Below are positions 57,552 to 64,000 of a stretch of 64,000 bases of DNA, in pieces. The notes beneath the pieces were generated by a model. The model saw only the letters and a program-made list of their open reading frames with translations, made no database searches and was not told the origin of the DNA. Numbering within the stretch: the first letter of the stretch is position 1; every line of letters starts with the position of its first letter. Source of the stretch: Cotesia glomerata (taxonomy: Eukaryota > Arthropoda > Insecta > Hymenoptera > Braconidae); assembly GCF_020080835.1 (NCBI RefSeq), contig NC_058158.1, positions 16,156,882 through 16,220,881 of the forward strand. The letters run 5' to 3'. The translations under genes were made by a program, and so were the position numbers.

Positions 57552-60500
57552 AGGGTACATTACAGATTATGACCCTAAATTTAGTAAAAAAAATATTTAA
57601 TTATTACAAAGTTATTAAACATCTCGTAGAGTACTTGAAAAAATTTCCACGTCCATGGTCGGTTCGATAACTCAAAAACGGATCATCTGAAAATAAAAAC
57701 CCAAATTGCTTTTTAATCAGCAAGGATTTAGTTATCGTCGCACGTATGGAATTAAAAAAATTTTTAATTTAAAGATGTTTTTAGCTGGGTTAAAACAAAA
57801 AAAAAATACAGTAAGAATAGTGAGAAAATCTTCAATCAGTCGCCATTTTTTAAAAAATTAAAATTTTCAAAATTCCATATGTAAAATGATGTAATAGCCG
57901 GAAAGCTGAGGATCAGGTTTTGGTCTGGATATCTCAATTGAAACGCGTAAATATTATTAACAATATGAACTAAAATTTTATTAACACAATATACACTTAA
58001 TATTTATTTAATATGTTACCGGATTGTATTAATAAAAGTGGATAAGTTAATGAAAGCGTGTATAATAAAGCGAAGCCGGTTGACATGTGGTTGGACACTC
58101 AGTCGGCAATGAGAAAGCGGTGAATTACTGCACAAATAACACAAATTATCTGTAACAAAGTCAAGAATAATCACCGGCACATAAAAAAAATTAAGAAGAA
58201 TGTGCATTTGACCGGACTTACCTAAGGGTACGTATTTTGGTCCGCTAAATCCGAATTCGAGGTCAGTTTGACCCCTACACCCTCGAAATTTCAAGAAAAC
58301 TTCGAAAAACCGTAAAAATGATGAAAATCGGCAGTTTTAATGATAAAAAAATTTTTTGGAACTAAACTAAGCGTGATTTTCATGTATTTCGATCCGCTGA
58401 ATATGAATCGAAACTTTATTGAGACCACGAGCCGTTTTAAATGTAAAAAAATCACACAAACCCTCCAAAATTCCGAAAAAAGTAATTTTTTTGTTTTTTT
58501 ACTCTCGTTTTTGACTTTTGAAGACTTAATTGCTTGTGCCTGTAACCAGGGCACCTCCACGTGGTGACGATGGGCAACAGAACCATCTGGCAGAGTCCCT
58601 GGGTTAACGGCGTGTGTGCCGTCATAACAGGTACAAGTGATAAGTACTTTACGATGCAGGGAGTCGGAGCCCCAGTATCGGCGTCTGGTCAGGGTGAGAA
58701 AGCAGGCTCGCAGGCGTCGTCATCAATCGACTGCAGCTCTTCAGAAGTGGGAAACTTGGCTACTGGAGAGTATACTATTACAAGAAGTAATTCTCATCTG
58801 TGTAATAAAAGTCCTGATTCATTTTGTTACATTTGTGGAGAATTCAATTTGGAAAGGAATCGAAGATCGTTATCTGATAAGATCAAACAAATTTATGAAG
58901 AATGTTTTGGACTCCAAATTACTAATTTGGATTCAGCATGGGTTCCACATGCGATTTGTAGTCGATGTAACATGATGTTAACCCAGTGGGAAAAAAACAA
59001 GAAACAGGACAACTTGAAACTCACAATACCAATGATATGGTCTTCACCAACTGGTTTACAGAATTGTTATTTCTGTATGACAGTTACTACCGGGTTCACC
59101 TGGAATACAAAAAACAAAATTGTATACGCCAATGTTTCATCAGCTATTAAGCCACAAAAAATAGAAGTCGTCAAGGAAATTAATACGGTTGAAGAAATGG
59201 ATGTAGAAGAAGACGATACGCTAGTTGAAGAAAGTTCGGAAGAAGAATATTCAGAAGATGAAGAGTACTTACCTGGCGGAAAAACAAAAGACCCTGAAAC
59301 GTTTAGCCGAGAAGAACTTAATGATCTGGTTCGAGGCTTGGCTTTACCGAAAGATGGAGCTGAATTACTTGCGTCAAGGTTAAAAGAAAAACATTTGTTG
59401 GCTAAAGGTGTATCAGTGACATTCTATCGAAATAGGGAAAAAAAATTCCGGAAATTTTTTATGAACGACGATCAAAATTCGGTGGTATACTGTTCAGATG
59501 TTAAAGCTTTAGTTGATGAATTGAAACCGAACACGTATAAGGACGATGAGTGGAGACTTTTTATCGATTCATCGAAACGAAGTCTTAAAGCTGTTTTGCT
59601 TCATATTGGGAATGAATTTGCGCCGATTCCAATAACTCATTCGACAAAACTGAAAGAAACTTATGAAAATTTACAGATTGTATTGGAAAAAATAAAATAT
59701 TCAGAGCATAACTGGAAAATTTGTGGAGATCTCAAAATTGCAACACTTCTTTTAGGTCAGCAATCGGGATTCACCAAATATCCTTGCTATTTATGTTTGT
59801 TTGATAGCAGAGACTGGAAGAATCACTATGTCAAAAAAGAATGGCCATCAAGATCTGCATTGAATCCAGGTTCCCATAACGTTATATGACCACCCTTAAT
59901 TCAGCCTTCCAAATATTTGCTGCCACCACTACATATCAAGTTGGGACTTATAAAACAGTACGTGAAAGCTCTGAATAAAGATGGTGATGGTTTCGCGTAC
60001 TTGAGAGGAAAGTTCCCTGCAATAAGTGATGCGAAATTGAAAGAGGGAATTTTTGATGGACCCCAAATACGATCTTTATTTCAGGATGCAAATTTTGAAG
60101 GAACAATGAACGACACAGAAAAAGAAGCTTGGGTAAGCTTCAAAAATGTTTCACGAAACTTTTTGGGAAATAACAGAAGTGAGGATTACAGCACTTTAGT
60201 TGACGCATTGCTGGAAAACTACAAAAATTTGGGTTGTTCAATGAATCTCAAATTACACTTTTTAGATTCTCATCTTGACCACTTCCCTGACAATTGTGGA
60301 GACTATAGTGAAGAACAGGGAGAACGTTTTCACCAAGACATCAGTGAAATGGAGAGTAGATACCAAGGAAATTGGAGTGTTAACATGATGGCAGATTTTT
60401 GTTGGATGTTAAAAAGAGAAGTACCCGAAGAAAATCGTAAACGAAAGAAGAATCCACTACGAAGATCATTTGAGGATAAAAGAGTGCGATACAAACGAAA

Positions 60501-61674
60501 GAAAGTTTAGGATTCGTAAAAATCATTTCTTTCTATCTTTTTATGTCTTGTGTTTTTCACAGATTTAAAGTTATTTGATATATCTACGTTATAGAGTATT
60601 TATTTTAGGCATTAAATCATGTTCAATCAATTTTTTTTCTGTTATGAATGGTAATTTTTACAATTTTTTCGAATTTTTTCAGCTTGAGAGGGTGAATAGA
60701 CTAAAAAAGTTAAGATGCAAATTGAAGACATCAAAAGATATAAAATTTTATCTGAATCGGACCAGAAAAAGTTTTTTTATCATGAAAACTATATTTTTTC
60801 GGAATTTTCGAGAGTTTTGTGTGATTTTTTCACATTTAATATGGCTCGTGGTCTCAATAAAGTTTTGATTCATATTCAGCGGATCGAAATACATGAAAAT
60901 CATGTTTAGTTTGGTTCCAAAACATTTTTTTATCATTAAAACTGCCAATTTTCATCATTTTTACGGTTTTTTTAAGTTTTCTCAAAATTTCGAGGGTGTA
61001 GGGGTCAAACTGACCTCAAATTCGGATTCAGCGGACCAAAATACGTACCCTTAGGTAGGTCCGGTCAAATGCACATTCTAATTAATTTTTTTTGTGTGCC
61101 GGTGTAATTAAGCACAATTTATTAAGACGAATAAACAATCAATTAAGCGAAAAAGCGGAATTTTATAACTTAAGCGAATTAATTTAGCCGGATAACGAAG
61201 CATATAGACTCAATGGCGTTGTAGCGAAAGATAATAATCATAATGCGTCTTCTTTCTCGTCAGCTTCAGAAAGAAAGCTGACTGCGCATGTCAACGGAGC
61301 GATCAGCCAATCACAGCTTCGAGACATGGCGTGATCGGTTAAGCTCAGTTTTTCGCAGGCGATTAGTTTTAGCGGAAACTAGCGGTTGACAGGTCCGGTT
61401 CGTGAATTTGGGAGTCTCCCTGGGGCGACTTCATCGCGGCTGGGCCTGTTTACTGAACACCGTACGTGCGACGATAACTACATCCTTACTAATTAAAAAA
61501 CAATTTAGGTTTTTATTTTCAGATGATCCGTTTTTGAGTTATCGAAGCGACCATGGAGGCGGAAATTTTTTCTAGTGCTCTACGAGATTGTTAATAACTT
61601 TGTAATAACTAATAATTAAATATTTTTTAATAAAAATTTAGGGTGATAATTTTCAATGTACCCTTAATAAAATA
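57550..61674 (+). mobile_element. 4.1 kb DNA transposon with two inverted-repeat sets
   Basis: Outer inverted repeats pair 57550-57737 with 61462-61674 (GAGGGTACATT / AATGTACCCTT; GATCATCTGAAAAT / ATTTTCAGATGATC; CGTCGCACGTA / TACGTGCGACG). Inner ones pair 58169-58490 with 60788-61106 (TTTGACCGGAC / GTCCGGTCAAA; GGGTACGTATTTTGG / CCAAAATACGTACCC). They are symmetric about a single gene, which shows that the gene belongs to the element. Between the sets each side has unpaired DNA of ~360-430 bp. A target duplication is not clear because the left flank is (TA)n. Superfamily not assigned. Confidence 0.8.
58570..60510 (+). pseudogene. Candidate transposase, one nonsense codon
   Basis: One frame of ~646 codons is broken by a single TGA at 59887-59889 (NVI-stop-PPLIQP), with no frameshift. 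It belongs to a protein family I recognise as very common in arthropods but unnamed. N-terminal half: zinc-binding-type FCYICGEF (~58825), HAICSRCN (~58950) and NCYFC (~59065), an acidic stretch, SREELNDLVRGLALPKDGAELL, SVTFYRNREKKFRKFF. Then LFIDSSKRSLKAVLLH (~59560), WKICGDLK (~59725), YPCYLCLFDSRDW, PPLHIKLGLIKQYVKAL and EEQGERFHQD (~60315). The order Asp (FIDSS), Asp (GDLK) with CxxC, Glu (GERFHQD) suggests a DDE/RNase H-like transposase; this is inference. The ATG at 58570 is the first in frame; the true start may be later, as the first ~65 residues are not family-like. Confidence 0.7.
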
Positions 61675-62130
61675 AAAAAAATTCCGATCCCCAAATTCCT
61701 TTATTTTCCCTGTCAAAAAAATTCCTGAAAATCACCTCTTTTTTTCGATCGTCACAGTGTTGTTCCCCCTTAATATCGAGTAGACACAGCGAATCGAATT
61801 TTTCAAAGTCAAATTTCTGATAAATGAATTGAAATTCGCCTCTTATAAGGCTGTTTCTCGGTGGCTATGGGGTGAATCGAGCGATTATGGTGTAACAAGG
61901 TAAAATTACCCTGAGTCGATAAATCACCAGATATCGATAATTGTGCGACGCAGCACTGGCGCGTCTCGATCTTCGGGCCTAAAGAGAGAGTAGGAAGGGG
62001 TAGTTTGGGGGCTATAATAGGTGAGCCATGCATTGCACCGGAGAGAAGTGGTATAACCGCCAGACAGTGTGCCACGGAAGAAAAGGAGACCAATCTAAAT
62101 TGTTATGTATTAACATTATTATCTATATTA
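61675..62130. other. Non-coding, with one stray foldback-type monomer
   Basis: No gene is supported. At 61780-61900 the words AAGGCTGTTTCTCGG and GGCTATGGGGTGAATC match the foldback arm monomers of 17-25 kb in diverged form. Confidence 0.5.
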
Positions 62131-63742
62131 TTATGAGAGATTCCTATCTATATATCTATCTATTTATATATAAGAGATTTCCACGTATATAGTCACTCAT
62201 CACGATATCTCTGGAACCATAAGACCTAGAGACTTGAAATTTGGTAGGAATATTCTTTTTACCGAGTAGAGGTCAGCTAAGAACGGATTTAACGAAATTC
62301 CACCCACAAGGAGGGTTGCGGGGGCGTTAACAATGAAAAATTCCCATTTTCAAACTATAGCTCCTATCGACTCCAAATTTGGTAGGAATCATCTGTAAGA
62401 GATGTAGAAGTAATCTATGAACGAACTTTACGATATTTAACCTTATAGAGGGTTGCGGGGGTGGGTATTATGTGTAAAAATGATCTAAGAGCGGATTTTA
62501 TGACAACCTACTCCAAATATAGATTGTGGGGGTGGGTGTTAACAATGAAAATATTCAATAATTAAGCTATAGCTCCAATAGGTTCCAAATTTAGTAAGAA
62601 TCGGCTATATGTGACGTAGAAATGATCTAAGAGTGGATTTTATGACAACCTACTTCAAACATGGATTGCGAGAATGGGTGTTAACAATGAAAATTTTTAA
62701 TTTCCAAGCTATAGCTTCCATAGGATCTATATTTGGTAAGGGTCTACTATATGTGACGTAGAAATGATTTAAGAGTGGATTTTATGACAACTTACTCCAA
62801 TTATAGATTGTGGGGGTGGGTGTTAAAATCTAAAATTTTCATTTCTAAACTGTAACTTCTACAGACCCCAAATTTGGTGGGAATCTTCGTGTATGGTGTG
62901 AAGTTCACCTAAGAATGAATTTGTTCCAATTTCAACCCCAATAGGGATCGCGGGGGTGCTGACGATGATAAATTCCCGTTTGTAAAATATCGCTCTTATA
63001 GACTCCAAATTTAAAAGGAACTTCTATTGTTGATGTAGAAATAATCTACGAGCGGATTTACGCCAAACCAGCCCCAAACAGGATTGCGGGGGTGGGCGAT
63101 AATACTAAACAATCTTAATTTCTAAACTATTTCTCATATTTCTCCTATAAGCTGTAAATTTGGTTGGAATCTTTTATTTGTCATGAGGAGATCATCTTAA
63201 AACGGATTTCTAAAAATTCTACTTCCGATAGGGATTGCGGGGGTGGGTGTTAAAATCTAAAATTTCAATTTCCAAACTGTCACTCCTGTCGACTTAAAAT
63301 TTGGTAGGATCTTCGTGTCTGAAGTCAAGTTCAGCTAAGAATGAAATTATTCGAATTCTATCCCAAAAAGGGATTGCGAGGGCGTTAACAATGAAAATCT
63401 CTCATTTCCAAATAATAGTTTCTATGGACTCGAAGTTTTGTTGGAATCTTTTATTTATGTCTGCAACTACTTTATTTGAAACTTTCAATGCTCATTTCAA
63501 ATTTTTTTCTTCGTGTCAATTATTATTCATTTTTGGAAGAAAGCCACTGGAATATCATAGTGATTGCACATTGAAAGTTACATTAAATATAAGCTAGAAT
63601 AATCACATGGATAGAAGGTATAGCCAATCCGATAGAATTCAAAATCTGTGCAAGTCAAAACAATACTTCGATTAAATTTCAAATCTAGATTAAAAAATAC
63701 CATTCTATGAAGTGCCCAGCAGAGCAAGCGGGTAATAGCTAG
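62131..63742. mobile_element. Helitron-like element of ~140 bp monomers
   Basis: The 5' part reads GAGATTTCC...TATAGTCACTCATCACGATATCT and the 3' end is CAGAGCAAGCGGG...CTAG at 63742, a hairpin and CTAG as in Helitrons. Between them are about nine diverged direct monomers of ~140 bp, each with a CCAAATTTGGTAGGAAT word (62230, 62370, 62585, 62725, 62868, 63003, 63145, 63295, 63430), GGATTGCGGGGGTG and TTAACAATGAAAAT. No coding frame. Non-autonomous. Confidence 0.65.
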
Positions 63743-64000
63743 TATTATTATAGGAGATTTCTATCTATATAGTCACTCATCACGATATCTTGGAAACTAT
63801 CAGACCTAGAAACTTGAAATTTAGTAGGAATATTATTTTTGCCATGTAGAAGTCAGCTAAGAACGATTTCTAAGAAATTCCTCCCCTAAAAGGGTTTGCG
63901 GGGGCGTTAACAATGAAAAATTCCCGTTTTTAAACTATAGTTCCTATCGACTCCAAATTTGGTAGAAATCTTCTATCAGAGATGTAGAAATAGTATATGA
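63743..64000. mobile_element. Start of a second, tandem Helitron-like copy
   Basis: Directly after the CTAG the sequence restarts with AGGAGATTTCTATCTATATAG and CACTCATCACGATATCTTGG and two monomers (63815, 63950), then leaves the window. Confidence 0.65.

Noticed and set aside
59881..59904. GT...AG segment over the TGA stop as a tiny intron
   Set aside because: It would be only 24 bp long, too short to splice; the TGA is better taken as a nonsense mutation.

Overview
The window looks like a non-coding, transposon-dense stretch of an insect nuclear genome. It is AT-rich, introns are short, and the mobile elements are of insect type: R1-clade LINEs sitting in (AC)n and (ACAT)n microsatellites, Helitrons, a Helentron, a Tc1/mariner relic and solo LTRs. 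A hymenopteran, perhaps a parasitoid wasp, is my best guess, but that is inference. The only convincing host-gene sequence is on the minus strand at 28-33 kb: an exon at 32526-32908 that reads as the L27 end of the polarity scaffold Patj, and one or two splice-bounded candidate exons at 28118-28528.

Layout. 0-5.4 kb: AT-rich DNA with a fragment of a multicopy arthropod gene family, a ~200 bp tandem duplication, a tRNA-like relic and a short palindromic-unit array. 5.5-8.8 kb: a dead LINE. 9.0-14.2 kb: an apparently intact R1-clade LINE (both ORFs open, ATGA overlap) inserted in a (TG)n tract. 14.4-16.8 kb: a dead Jockey/CR1-like LINE carrying a precise 201 bp Helitron. 16.9-25.9 kb: a foldback-type element with two ~2.3 kb arms made of diverged tandem monomers. 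Its left arm holds a 3 kb Helentron derivative (itself hit by a two-hairpin element) and a 1,050 bp solo LTR. 26.1-27.9 kb: a mariner-type relic. 28-33 kb: host exons, tRNA- and 5S-like SINE sequence, a second two-hairpin element and an R1 fragment. 33.6-38.5 kb: a full-length but dead LINE with a perfect ~18 bp target duplication. 39-41.5 kb: a GTGG-type palindromic array and a second solo LTR.

41.8-53.8 kb: two tandem copies of a repeat family that carries a (CA)n/(CATA)n microsatellite. The microsatellite of the first copy contains three R1-clade LINEs head to tail (A, B and C; 43.2-52.5 kb). 54-56.5 kb: a possible long LTR ending at a tRNA-Lys-type primer site. 57.5-61.7 kb: a 4.1 kb DNA transposon with two sets of inverted repeats around a gene of a widespread unnamed arthropod family, here with one nonsense codon. 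62.1-64 kb: tandem Helitron-like elements built of ~140 bp monomers.

Apart from the host exons, the genes do not form a pathway. What links them is nesting: elements repeatedly use microsatellites, palindromic arrays or earlier elements as landing sites, so relative age can be read from who interrupts whom.
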